A stretch of DNA of 64,000 bases, taken from positions 317,855 to 381,854 of the forward strand of contig CAVWMN010000001.1 of assembly GCA_963756115.1 (NCBI GenBank), in the 5' to 3' direction. The position numbers and the translations under genes were made by a program. Of the stretch, positions 46,510 to 55,145 are shown in pieces. How positions within the stretch are numbered: the stretch's first letter is position 1; each line of letters begins with the position of its first letter. Below the pieces are notes generated by a model. It searched no databases. It was not told where the DNA came from and was given only the letters and a program-made list of their open reading frames with translations. The DNA comes from JTS-RE37 sp963756115 (lineage in GTDB: Bacteria; Bacteroidota; Bacteroidia; Flavobacteriales; Flavobacteriaceae).

Positions 46510-46988
46510 GCGCTCAGCCTGACAGTAGGTTCCCTCCTTCGCTTGAGCTTCGGAGAACAGGCAAGATTTACTTTTTTGTCACGCTGAGCGCCTGCCTGTC
46601 CGGCAGGCAGGCAGTCGAAGCGCAGACAAAAAAGCTGGCAGCAGATAGTAATTGGCAGCAATTAAATATTCAAAATTCAATGCTTCACTTGCGCTCAGCC
46701 TGACAATGATTGCTAGAACACGTAACTGGGAAGCTCCCTCCACTGGTAAGGTCCTCTCCTTCGCTTAGCTCCGGCGGACGGGCGGGCGCTCAGCCTGACA
46801 GCCGAGTGTACATTGAGACCCGGTACAGGTAGGAAGCATCGAAATGCGTTGACGAGGCTTGACTCCTCCTTCGCAAAATGCTACGAAGGACACGTGCGCT
46901 CAGCCTGACATAATGCTAAAATAGCCGGGAAATTGCAGCAAAATTGCAGTTTGATTTTTATTGAACCTCACGTGTGCTCAGCCTGACA
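46510..46988. repeat. Cluster of CTCAGCCTGACA motifs
   Basis: The motif GCGCTCAGCCTGACA occurs at 46510, 46691, 46786 and 46896, with a near copy at 46975 (TGCTCAGCCTGACA), all in the same orientation. They are separated by unrelated AT- or purine-rich sequence and by CTCCTTCGC fragments. The motif resembles short dispersed repeats found in many Bacteroidota intergenic regions. Confidence 0.8.
46571..46634. repeat. REP-like cruciform element
   Basis: Outer arms CTTTTTTGTC (46571-46580) and GACAAAAAAG (46625-46634) enclose GCTGAGCG, the perfect stem GCCTGCCTG-TCCGG-CAGGCAGGC (46590-46612) and AGTCGAAGCG. The GCTGAGCG..AGTCGAAGC frame is typical of dispersed Bacteroidota repeats. Confidence 0.8.
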
Positions 46989-47076
46989 TTGGGTACAAGT
47001 TCACACCTTCACTTAAGTTTCGGCAGACGGGCAGACAGTGCTTACTGTACCCTCATACGCTAGCCTAACAATACCG

Positions 47077-47365
47077 CTTTATCCCTTTTTGCTTGTCCAA
47101 AAAGGAATGCAAAAAAGACACCTTCTCCGCAGGTATTTTTCCGCACAGCGGAAAACCGGCTCAGAAACTTCGCCACCACGCCATAGCGTGGCGGTACCGA
47201 TCGAAGCTTTCTTCGCCTATACTTCGGAGAAGGGTTTCCTAACCCACAACTATTTGTCCGGCCAGGCTATTGCCCACACCCAATTTCATTATACGAAATA
47301 CCACCTTTCACCATTGAACATATAATGCAAAACCACTGACTACTGGGACTGAAAACTGCCAACTG
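47077..47365. repeat. Structured repeat module, copy C (289 bp)
   Basis: This lies exactly 900 bases after copy B and differs from it at one position. It is followed by a short CCTTCGCCCTTTGGGCTTCGG hairpin remnant before the carboxylesterase gene ends at 47408. Confidence 0.95.
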
Positions 47366-47407
47366 TTCCCTCCTTCGCCCTTTGGGCTTCGGAGGGCGTG
47401 ATACTGA

Positions 47408-49021
47408 TCACTGCATCGTGGTAACTTCAAACAGTTCCTTATCCAGCTGGGGTTTTACCTCACAGGTGGTATCCAGATGCATGGTGGCCGTATTGCTGCT
47501 GTTATAGGCAGGCCACTCCGGCAACCCCGGGTGGTTGGGGTCCCCGGTTTTGGCAAAACTGATCCAGGCTCCACTTACCTTTTCCGCCAGTTCGTGGGCT
47601 TCCGCCCCACCCCCGGTCATGTTCCTGGCCCGTTCCACCGTATCGAATACAAAAGGGAGTTCCATACAGTGGAGCGATTTATATTTTCCGTCGAATACCG
47701 GGGACTGCCAGGTGAACAGGTACATATAGACGGGCGCACCTCCCGGGAGGGCCGACTTGGTATTGGCCTGCACTACCGCACCCGGGCGGAACATGGTATC
47801 CACATCCAAAAGGTCAGACGGTTTGCTGTCATCCGGGTAGGCCTTTTTTACCGCCGCCAGGTAGGCATCGGATTTATCCTTGTAGGTTTCTTTGATATGG
47901 GCCATAACCTCTGCTTCAGTGGCCTTGAAAAACCGGCCGTTGGCAAAGGGGGTGAATTCGTTCTTGGTGGTCCCGATCAACAGCGGCACATTTTTAGAGA
48001 GTTCAAACGCTTCGGGAGCAAACAACTGATACGGCAGGTCTTCCCCATCCCTGCTGGGGCCCCAGTTAAGCCCGAAGCCGGTAACCGGTTTCCCTTCTGC
48101 CTTCTTCTTATCTGCGATCGTTTGCAGCGCCTTCCTCCCGGCGGCACTCAGGGTTTCGAAGGGAATGTGCTGAATGCTGTCCACTTCATTGGCGTCCAGT
48201 CCAAGGTTGGCCATCACTTCAGCAGCTATGGCCTGGGTATCGGTTTTTTCGAGCATGGCCATCCGGAAAGAACCGCTCTGGTTGACGGCTTTATGGAATA
48301 ATCCCTTTGCTTTTGGCATGGCCATCAGCGTATTCACCTTCGCCCCGCCCCCACTCTGTCCAAAGATGGTGATGTTGTCCGGATCCCCGCCAAAATTGGC
48401 GATGTTGGCCTTTACCCACTCCAGGGCCGCGACAATATCCAGGATACTGTTATTGGCAGAATGTTGGTATTTGCTGCCATAGGCCGACAGGTCTAAAAAC
48501 CCCAGGATGTTCAGCCTGTGGTTGATGGAAACCACCACCACATCCCCGTTTTTGCTCAGGTTTTCACCATCAGTGGAAGGCAGTTCCTGGCTGGAACCAG
48601 CCGTAAAGCCGCCCCCATGTATCCAGAACAGCACCGGGCGCTTTTTGCCATCATCGATGGAAGGCGTCCAGACATTAACCCGCATACAATCTTCATTGGG
48701 GTAGCCCCAGTCATGGTCAAATACAAATTCGGGTTCATCCTGTACAGAGGTGGTAGGGTTCTCCAGCGGGGCCACCGGCCCATACATCGTTGAACTGCGG
48801 ACACCTTCCCAGGCATCCGGTTTGGAAGGGGGCATAAAGCGGTCCGCTTTGGCATAGGGGATCCCTTTGTAAATATAGGTCCCCTCATGGATGTATCCCC
48901 GGACTTTGCCCGATGCTGTCTGTGTTACCGCCACGTTTTCGCCGGTAATTACTTCCTGCCCCGATACGGAAACGGCCAGGAACAGTGCCATTCCTGCAAT
49001 GGCTGTGCTGCGTATTTTCAT
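47408..49021 (-). CDS. Secreted type-B carboxylesterase
   Basis: The 537-residue alpha/beta hydrolase has a signal peptide (MKIRSTAIAGMALFLAVSVSGQ), oxyanion motif WIHGGGFTAG, nucleophile serine in IFGQSGGGAK (the usual motif is GESAGG), and a C-terminal ETQ-like end. EDCMRVNVWTP is the family signature around residue 110. It should hydrolyse esters in the periplasm or outside. It is followed on the minus strand (in coordinate order) by a TIM-barrel gene 21 bases upstream, so they form an operon. Confidence 0.93.
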   Translation of the reverse strand: MKIRSTAIAGMALFLAVSVSGQEVITGENVAVTQTASGKVRGYIHEGTYIYKGIPYAKADRFMPPSKPDAWEGVRSSTMYGPVAPLENPTTSVQDEPEFVFDHDWGYPNEDCMRVNVWTPSIDDGKKRPVLFWIHGGGFTAGSSQELPSTDGENLSKNGDVVVVSINHRLNILGFLDLSAYGSKYQHSANNSILDIVAALEWVKANIANFGGDPDNITIFGQSGGGAKVNTLMAMPKAKGLFHKAVNQSGSFRMAMLEKTDTQAIAAEVMANLGLDANEVDSIQHIPFETLSAAGRKALQTIADKKKAEGKPVTGFGLNWGPSRDGEDLPYQLFAPEAFELSKNVPLLIGTTKNEFTPFANGRFFKATEAEVMAHIKETYKDKSDAYLAAVKKAYPDDSKPSDLLDVDTMFRPGAVVQANTKSALPGGAPVYMYLFTWQSPVFDGKYKSLHCMELPFVFDTVERARNMTGGGAEAHELAEKVSGAWISFAKTGDPNHPGLPEWPAYNSSNTATMHLDTTCEVKPQLDKELFEVTTMQ

Positions 49022-49042
49022 CTTTGCTAGTAGTTGTTTGTG

Positions 49043-49913
49043 TTATTTTTTAAACCCGATCTTTTCCAGGCCTTCATGGCTGATTTTGATAGCTTCCAAC
49101 GGTTTCAGGTCGTCAAAGGTCATATCCTGTTCCACCATATAGTACTTCATGCCCGATTTCTTTTTCTGTGCCAGGATCCTGGCAAAATCGATGGTCCCGT
49201 TGCCAACCGGGGCAAACCGGCCCTGCTCATCCATATCCTTCACATGCCAGATCTTGAACCGGCCGGGATATTTATCAAAATAGGCCACCGGGTCGGCCCC
49301 TGCTTTGGTAACCCAGTACAGGTCCATCTGGAAATTGACATATTTGGGATCCGTATGCTCCAGCAGGTAATCCAGGGTGACATTGCCCTCCGGATCCTTT
49401 TTGAATTCAAAATCATGGTTGTGGTAGAGCAGTTTGAGTCCGGCTTTATCCGCCTTTTTCCCCAGCGTGGTCAATATCTCCGCCAGGTTGGCCGCGGTAC
49501 CGGTCATGTCTGCCGTCCGGGTTGCCTGGTCGTATTTAAAAAGTCCCATGGGGGGAACGGGGATGACGAAATAGTCGAACCCTGCGGCCTTTACATCGGC
49601 CATCATGGCATCGGCATTGTCAATGGTAACGCTCCCCTGGTGGGTGCTGACAGGTGTAAGGCCCAGTTCTTTCAGGTAGGCCTTGAAATCGGCGGGGGAC
49701 ATCCCGTAGAACTTGCCGGCATCATACCCGGCTGCCTCGATGTTTTTATAGCCGGCATCCGCCACGGCTTTGAGCGTGGCTTTGGCATCGGTACCCATAG
49801 CATCCCGTGACGGTATACAGGGCGAGGCCCCCAAATTTTTCCTGGGCCAGGAGGGTGGCAGACAGGGTAAAAAACAGCGCTGATACAGCGAGTGTAAAAA
49901 TTGATCTTTTCAT
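49043..49913 (-). pseudogene. Secreted TIM-barrel sugar isomerase/epimerase-like protein, frameshifted
   Basis: The signal peptide frame begins at ATG 49913 (MKRSIFTLAVSALFFTLSAT, then LLAQEKFGGLALYTV). The rest continues in another frame as RDAMGTDAKATLKAVADAGY and on through xylose isomerase-like TIM-barrel motifs (HNHDFEF, FQMDLYWVTKAGADP, WHVKDMD). One extra A at 49808 on the minus strand explains the break, because removing it restores LYTV-RDAMG. Without that base the protein would be 289 residues, normal for the family. It is a probable recent mutation or sequencing error. The gene is in an operon with the carboxylesterase. Substrate is unknown. Confidence 0.82.
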
Positions 49914-49987
49914 ACGTATTCCATTTAGTGTACTGTTGTTAAAATTTAGCTTACCGCCACCTGTGCGGTATGTTTATATAGTGAGCT

Positions 49988-50725
49988 TTATGCATTGGAA
50001 GGGGCCTTTTTGATCCCGTTTTGTTTGAAGCTGTACAGGTACGGGGCTTTATGGGCGCCGCCGGTGAATAGCTTTTCATGGCGTACCAGGATATCCATCC
50101 CCAGCATTTTCCGCTGGAAGGTGGTCCGACGCAGGTCTTCCCCCAGGATGGCTTCATAGACCTCCTGCAGTTCCTTCATCGTAAACTTTGAAGGCAGCAG
50201 GTTGATACCCACCAGTTTTTTTTCCAGGTTGTCCTGCAGCGACTGCAGTGCCCTTTCCACGATCTGCCCGTGGTCCATCATCAGCGGTGGCAAATCCTCC
50301 AGGCCATACCAGTTGATGCTGTCCGAAAGTTCATCCGGTTTCGGTTCCACTTCGCTGTAATTGATCAGGGCATAGTAGGCGATCGATATAAACCGGTCCA
50401 GCAGCCAATGCCCTTCTTCCACCTCGTAGTCGTTCGCCTCCAGGATCTTCCGCATGACATCCGGCGCGGCACGGGAGGCAGCACCAAAGGTGTGGAACTG
50501 TTCCAGGTAAATATTGTCGAGCCCCGTCCGTTCCCGCAAACCCCTTTTAACAGCATCGTCCACATGTTCACCCCGCCGTACAAAGCCCCCTGGGAGCGCA
50601 AAATAGCCGGTATTGTGGTATTCCAGCACCAGGATTTTTAACTGCTTCCCGTTAAAACCGAAAATCACCGAATCATACGCTATGTGCGGCATAAACTCCT
50701 CACTGGATGGCAATTGACGCTTCAT
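49988..50725 (-). CDS. Nudix-derived (NrtR-like) transcriptional regulator
   Basis: The 245-residue protein has an N-terminal Nudix fold and a C-terminal winged helix (LPSKFTMKELQEVYEAILGE, TTFQRKMLGMDILV). The Nudix box GGFVRRGEHVDDAVKRGLRE departs from GX5EX7REUXEE: RE is RG and the second E is R. This suggests loss of hydrolase activity, as in NrtR regulators, many of which control sugar use in Bacteroidota. ATG 50725 is preferred over TTG 50734. It is divergent from a carboxylesterase gene with an inverted repeat in between. Confidence 0.85.
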   Translation of the reverse strand: MKRQLPSSEEFMPHIAYDSVIFGFNGKQLKILVLEYHNTGYFALPGGFVRRGEHVDDAVKRGLRERTGLDNIYLEQFHTFGAASRAAPDVMRKILEANDYEVEEGHWLLDRFISIAYYALINYSEVEPKPDELSDSINWYGLEDLPPLMMDHGQIVERALQSLQDNLEKKLVGINLLPSKFTMKELQEVYEAILGEDLRRTTFQRKMLGMDILVRHEKLFTGGAHKAPYLYSFKQNGIKKAPSNA

Positions 50726-50787
50726 TCCGATCAAAATATTTTGATACTTTTTTCAAATAAAGACTAAAATCCGGTAAAAACAAAGTA

Positions 50788-50812
50788 TTATTGTAACATA
50801 TTGAGACAATAA
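50788..50812. promoter_or_regulatory. Candidate operator in the divergent promoter region
   Basis: The inverted repeat TTATTGT-(11 bases)-ACAATAA is perfect. It lies in the 109-base region between the NrtR-like regulator and the second carboxylesterase, 22 bases before the latter start codon. The size and AT-rich arms are consistent with a winged-helix dimer site. Binding by the neighbouring regulator is inference. Confidence 0.5.
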
Positions 50813-50834
50813 ATGAAAATTAATATGTTGCACT

Positions 50835-52466
50835 ATGAAAAATCTACTCTTCTTTAGTATGCTGCTGCTCCTGTGCCACCAGCAAAACCAGGCCCAGGCA
50901 GAAAATGCCTTCCCCGTACAGGTCCGTACGGTGAACGGCACCATCGAAGGCAACTACGATACCCATTCCGGGATCCAGAAATTTTTTGGGATCCCCTTTG
51001 CCCAACCCCCGGTGGGGGAACTCCGGTGGAAGGCTCCCCAGCCCATGGAAAACTGGGATGGCGTTAAACAAACCAAAACGTTTGGGCCCCGGCCGATGCA
51101 GACCATGGTCTTCGGGGATATGAAATCGCGTTCCAACGGGGTCAGCGAGGATTGTTTGTACCTCAATGTCTGGACCCCGGCAGACCGGAACACCAACGGC
51201 CTGCCGGTCCTTGTTTATTTCTATGGTGGGGGCAATGTGGCCGGTGATGCTTCGGAACCCCGGTATGACGGGGAAAGCATGGCCAAAAAAGGTATTGTGG
51301 TCGTAACGCCCAATTACCGGTTGAATGTTTTTGGCTTCCTGGCCCACCCCGAGCTCAGTGCCGAGTCGCCTTATAAAGCGTCCGGCAATTACGGAGTGCT
51401 GGACCAGCATGCTGCCCTGCAATGGGTGCAGGATAATATTGAAGCCTTTGGCGGGGATCCTGCCAGGGTTACCATAGCCGGGGAATCTGCCGGGTCTATC
51501 GGGGTAAGCCTGCAGATGGCCTCTCCCCTTTCGAAAGGCCTGATCGCCGGAGCCATCGGGGAAAGCGGGGCTGCCATCCACCCCACTATGGCCCCGGTGC
51601 CGCTGGAAGAAGCGGAGAAGGTTGGGGCCGACTTTTTAAAGGGTGCCGGTATCGGAAGCCTGGCCGAACTCAGGAAGCTCAGCACCCGCGCTATCTACGA
51701 GATCTATAATGAATCCAAACGCTTCGGGTTCCCCGTGGTGATCGACGGGTATTTCCTCCCCAAATCCCTGCCGGAACTATTCAAAAATAAGGAACAGGCC
51801 CAGGTACCCCTTTTATTGGGCTGGAATTCCGCCGAGATCCCCGGCGGGGCTTTTATGCAGGGACAACCCTATACCGAAGCCAATTACACGGCAAAGGTGA
51901 AGGAAGCCTATCCCGGGAACCATGCCGAAGTGCTCCAACTATATCCTTCGGGGTCTGAAAAGGATATAGAGCGATCCGCCACAGCCCTGGCATCTGACCG
52001 CTTTATCGCCTACAGCACCTGGAAATGGTTCGACCTGCACCGGAAGAACAGCGACCAACCCGTATACCGCTACCTGTACAGCAAGCTGCGGCCCCCCCTG
52101 GTGGACCAGAACGTGGCATCCGGACTCGCAGGCGGTACGGTGGCCAAAAGCGCGGACCAGCCCGAGGCACCAAAACCCATCGGGGCACCCCATGCCTGTG
52201 AGATAGAATACTGTATGGGCAACCTGCACAGGGTCGACGATTACGCGTGGACACCGGAAGACTATATTGTTTCCGATGTGATGCTGAATTATTTCGCCAA
52301 TTTTATAAAAACCGGGGATCCCAACGGGGAAAACCTCCCGGAATGGCCCAGGGCCGAAGCGGCGGATACGGCCCCCCCGATCATGGTCATCGATACGGAA
52401 AGTGGGGCCCGGAAAGCGGAAAACGATGCCCGCTACCGGTTCCTGGACGGCGAATACAAAAACTAA
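50835..52466 (+). CDS. Secreted type-B carboxylesterase (second copy)
   Basis: The 543-residue alpha/beta hydrolase has a signal peptide (MKNLLFFSMLLLLCHQQNQAQA). Motifs are IPFAQPPVGELRWKAP, SEDCLYLNVWTP, VYFYGGGNVAG for the oxyanion hole and IAGESAGSIG with the catalytic serine; an acid and the His (PHACEIEY) follow. It differs from the minus-strand esterase in sequence and motif, so the two are not recent copies. The GH113-like gene follows in the same orientation after 80 bases. Confidence 0.93.
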   Translation: MKNLLFFSMLLLLCHQQNQAQAENAFPVQVRTVNGTIEGNYDTHSGIQKFFGIPFAQPPVGELRWKAPQPMENWDGVKQTKTFGPRPMQTMVFGDMKSRSNGVSEDCLYLNVWTPADRNTNGLPVLVYFYGGGNVAGDASEPRYDGESMAKKGIVVVTPNYRLNVFGFLAHPELSAESPYKASGNYGVLDQHAALQWVQDNIEAFGGDPARVTIAGESAGSIGVSLQMASPLSKGLIAGAIGESGAAIHPTMAPVPLEEAEKVGADFLKGAGIGSLAELRKLSTRAIYEIYNESKRFGFPVVIDGYFLPKSLPELFKNKEQAQVPLLLGWNSAEIPGGAFMQGQPYTEANYTAKVKEAYPGNHAEVLQLYPSGSEKDIERSATALASDRFIAYSTWKWFDLHRKNSDQPVYRYLYSKLRPPLVDQNVASGLAGGTVAKSADQPEAPKPIGAPHACEIEYCMGNLHRVDDYAWTPEDYIVSDVMLNYFANFIKTGDPNGENLPEWPRAEAADTAPPIMVIDTESGARKAENDARYRFLDGEYKN

Positions 52467-52503
52467 GGTTGGTTATCCCCCACAGGTGGAGCTAAACTTG
52501 TGT

Positions 52504-52511
52504 TATATTTG
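52504..52511 (+). promoter_or_regulatory. Candidate -7 box of the GH113-like gene
   Basis: TATATTTG matches TAnnTTTG and lies 35 bases before the start codon. A -33 TTG is not seen at the expected distance. Confidence 0.4.
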
Positions 52512-52546
52512 CCTGTAAACAAGGGACAGCTGAACCAAAGCGAAGG

Positions 52547-54874
52547 ATGAAAAATAAAGGAACTTATGTTACGGCAATTTTTGTGCTGGCATTGCTGACC
52601 ATTGCCTTTACCTTCCTGAATGCAACCCAGGACGATGATATGCTTGCCGAAGGCATCAGGGATTCCATCCCTACCCGCCGGCAACTGCGGCGCAGCTTCT
52701 TTGAGAAACGGGCCGTGCTGGTGGTATATGGGGCCTCCGAGAAGGCCATTTCCGCAAAATACCAGGCATTGCTAACAGACCTTGCCCGTTCACCCGCAGC
52801 TGATTCCTGGCGGAACATTTCGGTTTCCTTTAAGGAGGCATCCAGGGTGAAACCCCAGGAACTGACTGAAAATATAGTCTACCTTGTGGGCACTCCCAAG
52901 GGCAACCCCCTGCTTACAGCCTATGAGCAAAAACTACCGCTAAGCTTCGGGGAAAAGGGATTTACCTTCCAAAACCAAGCGTATCCCGGGGAGGATATGC
53001 TGTTCTCCCTGGGCTTTTACCCGAATCCTGGGAATGATACGCTCCCCCTCAGTGTGCTGAGCGGGAATGATGAAGAAAAGGTATTTGAATTCTTTAGCCG
53101 GAAAGTGGCCGAGGGGGGGCGTTCCTTTTTCCGGCAGCCGATGGACTATGAAGTGTACAAAGGCAACCGGCGGATCGTACTGGGGGATTTCAGCGAAGAA
53201 TGGGGGCCGGACAAATCCACCCATTTTGATTTTTCAACCCGGAACAACCTGGTGCATACCTCGGAGCATTTCGAGTATATTTCCCATAACGGCGACCTGT
53301 CCCTGTTCAATATCCTCTCGTTGTCTGAGGACATCGAAGGGACCTTTAAAAAAATTATTGCCTTCACAGGTAGGGACAGCGTACTGCCCAGGATCACCTA
53401 TCATATCTATCAAAGTGCCGAAGAAAAAGGCCTGATGACGGGGAACACGAACCAGGCCAGTTTTGACAGGTCGGACCATTCCGTTCACACGGTCATCAAT
53501 GCCGCCTACGAGGATAACTTTATCGAAGCCGAAAATTCCCTGCTCACCCATACACTGCTCGGGGAAGCCGGAACGGAGGCGCTGGACCGGGGCTTGCCAG
53601 TCTATTTTACCAAGCAGTGGCAACGGGAGGGGTATCGCTACTGGACAGCGCGACTCTTTGAATCGGGCAACGCACTGACGCTGCAGGACCTGCTGCATAC
53701 GGAATCGCTGGAGCTGGAATCCCCCCTGATTGCGGATTGCCTCTCCGCTTCCCTGGTTGCCTACCTGGTCCGGACCTGGGGGAAGGAAGCCTTTCTGGAC
53801 CGGTATGCCAGCTGGAAGCCGGGCCCCAGGGAGATAGCGAAACTTGAAGCGGGCTGGCAAAGTTACCTGGAGCAGCTGTCCGGAGACCATCCCAGGAAGG
53901 AGCGGGCCCTTCCCAAACTGCCCTTTCTGAAGGGATTTAATTTTGCCCATGAGGGGTATAGTATCTATAACGGGTACGGATCCGGGAAGGCGGCGGAATC
54001 ATTGCAAAAACAGCGGGCCATGGGGAGCAATGCGGTGGCCCTTATCCCGTACAGCTTTATCCGGGACAAGAACCGGCCAACCCCGTTCCGCTTCAGCGAT
54101 GGTGCAGGGTCTGAAAATGATGAGGGCGTGGTGCAGTCGGCCTATGACGCGCAGCAGCTGGGGATGGTAGTTGTTTTAAAGCCGCAGGTATTTGCGGGGG
54201 ACAGCTGGCCGGGGGCAGTGGAAATGAAGAGCGGGGCAGACTGGAATACATTTTTTGAGCATTACCACCGCTGGATCCGGCACTATGCCCTGCTGGCGGA
54301 GATCCACCAGCTGGAGGTGCTGAGTGTGGGGGTGGAATTTGCAAAGGCCACCCTGAGCCACGAAGATGAATGGCGGGAGCTGTTCCGGAATGTAAGGGGG
54401 TTATACCAGGGCAACCTGACCTATGCGGCCAACTGGGGGGCGGAGTTTGAGAAGGTGGGGTTCTGGGATGAACTGGATTTTATAGGCCTGAACTGTTACT
54501 ACCCGCTGAGCAAGGGAGACAACCCGACCAAGGAAGAATTAACGGCTAATTTCGACAGCGTTAAGACCCGGATCACCCGGGTATACGAGAAATTCAACAA
54601 ACCGATAGTCTTTACGGAGATTGGGTTCCGTAGCATTGACACCCCCTGGAAGAACCCGCATGCGGAGGGGGATGACAGTTTTAACGAGGCCCACCAGCAA
54701 CTGTGCTATGAAGTGGTGTTTGAGGGCATTGAAGGGGAGCCCTGGTGCGGCGGCATACTCTGGTGGAAATACCCCTCCTACCTGGAATACCGCGGGTTGG
54801 AAAACGGCTCTTTTACCCCCAACCACAAACTGGCGGAAGGGACGGTACGGACATGGTTCAGGAAGTTGCCGTGA
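52547..54874 (+). CDS. Two-part secreted protein with C-terminal GH113-like hydrolase domain
   Basis: The 775-residue protein has an N-terminal signal or membrane anchor (YVTAIFVLALLTIAFTFLNA). Residues 45 to about 445 show no domain I recognise with confidence; parts resemble gluzincin-like or scaffold regions. The C-terminal third (from LPFLKGFNFAHEGYSIYNGY) fits GH113-type beta-mannanase TIM barrels. The likely acid/base glutamate is in LSVGVEFAKA and the nucleophile in IVFTEIGFRS. It would hydrolyse a mannan-like polysaccharide at the cell surface. The long N-terminal part is unusual. Confidence 0.8.
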   Translation: MKNKGTYVTAIFVLALLTIAFTFLNATQDDDMLAEGIRDSIPTRRQLRRSFFEKRAVLVVYGASEKAISAKYQALLTDLARSPAADSWRNISVSFKEASRVKPQELTENIVYLVGTPKGNPLLTAYEQKLPLSFGEKGFTFQNQAYPGEDMLFSLGFYPNPGNDTLPLSVLSGNDEEKVFEFFSRKVAEGGRSFFRQPMDYEVYKGNRRIVLGDFSEEWGPDKSTHFDFSTRNNLVHTSEHFEYISHNGDLSLFNILSLSEDIEGTFKKIIAFTGRDSVLPRITYHIYQSAEEKGLMTGNTNQASFDRSDHSVHTVINAAYEDNFIEAENSLLTHTLLGEAGTEALDRGLPVYFTKQWQREGYRYWTARLFESGNALTLQDLLHTESLELESPLIADCLSASLVAYLVRTWGKEAFLDRYASWKPGPREIAKLEAGWQSYLEQLSGDHPRKERALPKLPFLKGFNFAHEGYSIYNGYGSGKAAESLQKQRAMGSNAVALIPYSFIRDKNRPTPFRFSDGAGSENDEGVVQSAYDAQQLGMVVVLKPQVFAGDSWPGAVEMKSGADWNTFFEHYHRWIRHYALLAEIHQLEVLSVGVEFAKATLSHEDEWRELFRNVRGLYQGNLTYAANWGAEFEKVGFWDELDFIGLNCYYPLSKGDNPTKEELTANFDSVKTRITRVYEKFNKPIVFTEIGFRSIDTPWKNPHAEGDDSFNEAHQQLCYEVVFEGIEGEPWCGGILWWKYPSYLEYRGLENGSFTPNHKLAEGTVRTWFRKLP

Positions 54875-54923
54875 GCCAGGAGCTATCCTGATACCTACCA
54901 CCTACCACTATCCGCAAAATTGT

Positions 54924-55014
54924 AAAAATCCTTTTCCCCGGCCCGTAAAGGGAGTTGAAAATATTCCTTTTCCCGGCGAAAAATCCCTCGGAAGGGAGAG
55001 CATAGGATTTTTTC
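54924..55014. repeat. MITE-like repeat, copy 1
   Basis: The ends AAAAATCC (54924-54931) and GGATTTTTTC (55005-55014) are inverted repeats; inside are CTTTTCCCCGGCCCGTAAAGGGAG and a GGCGAAAAATCCCTC segment. It follows the GH113-like stop by 50 bases. Related copies are at 56251 and 56429. Confidence 0.75.
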
Positions 55015-55145
55015 TTCAATATAGTCAGCTTGGACCCGCGGGGATTAAGATGAAAGCGAATGAGGGCTCCCCCTAAATCCTCACTTGCATGGGTATGAAT
55101 TCAAGTCCAGTTCACCCAATGCTGTCGTGTTCAACAGTGGCTATA

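Noticed and set aside
45817..47325. Frames of 70-95 codons in the repeat modules
   Set aside because: The same frame recurs in each repeat copy and ends differ only by flanking sequence. They cover stems and short motifs, not a protein.
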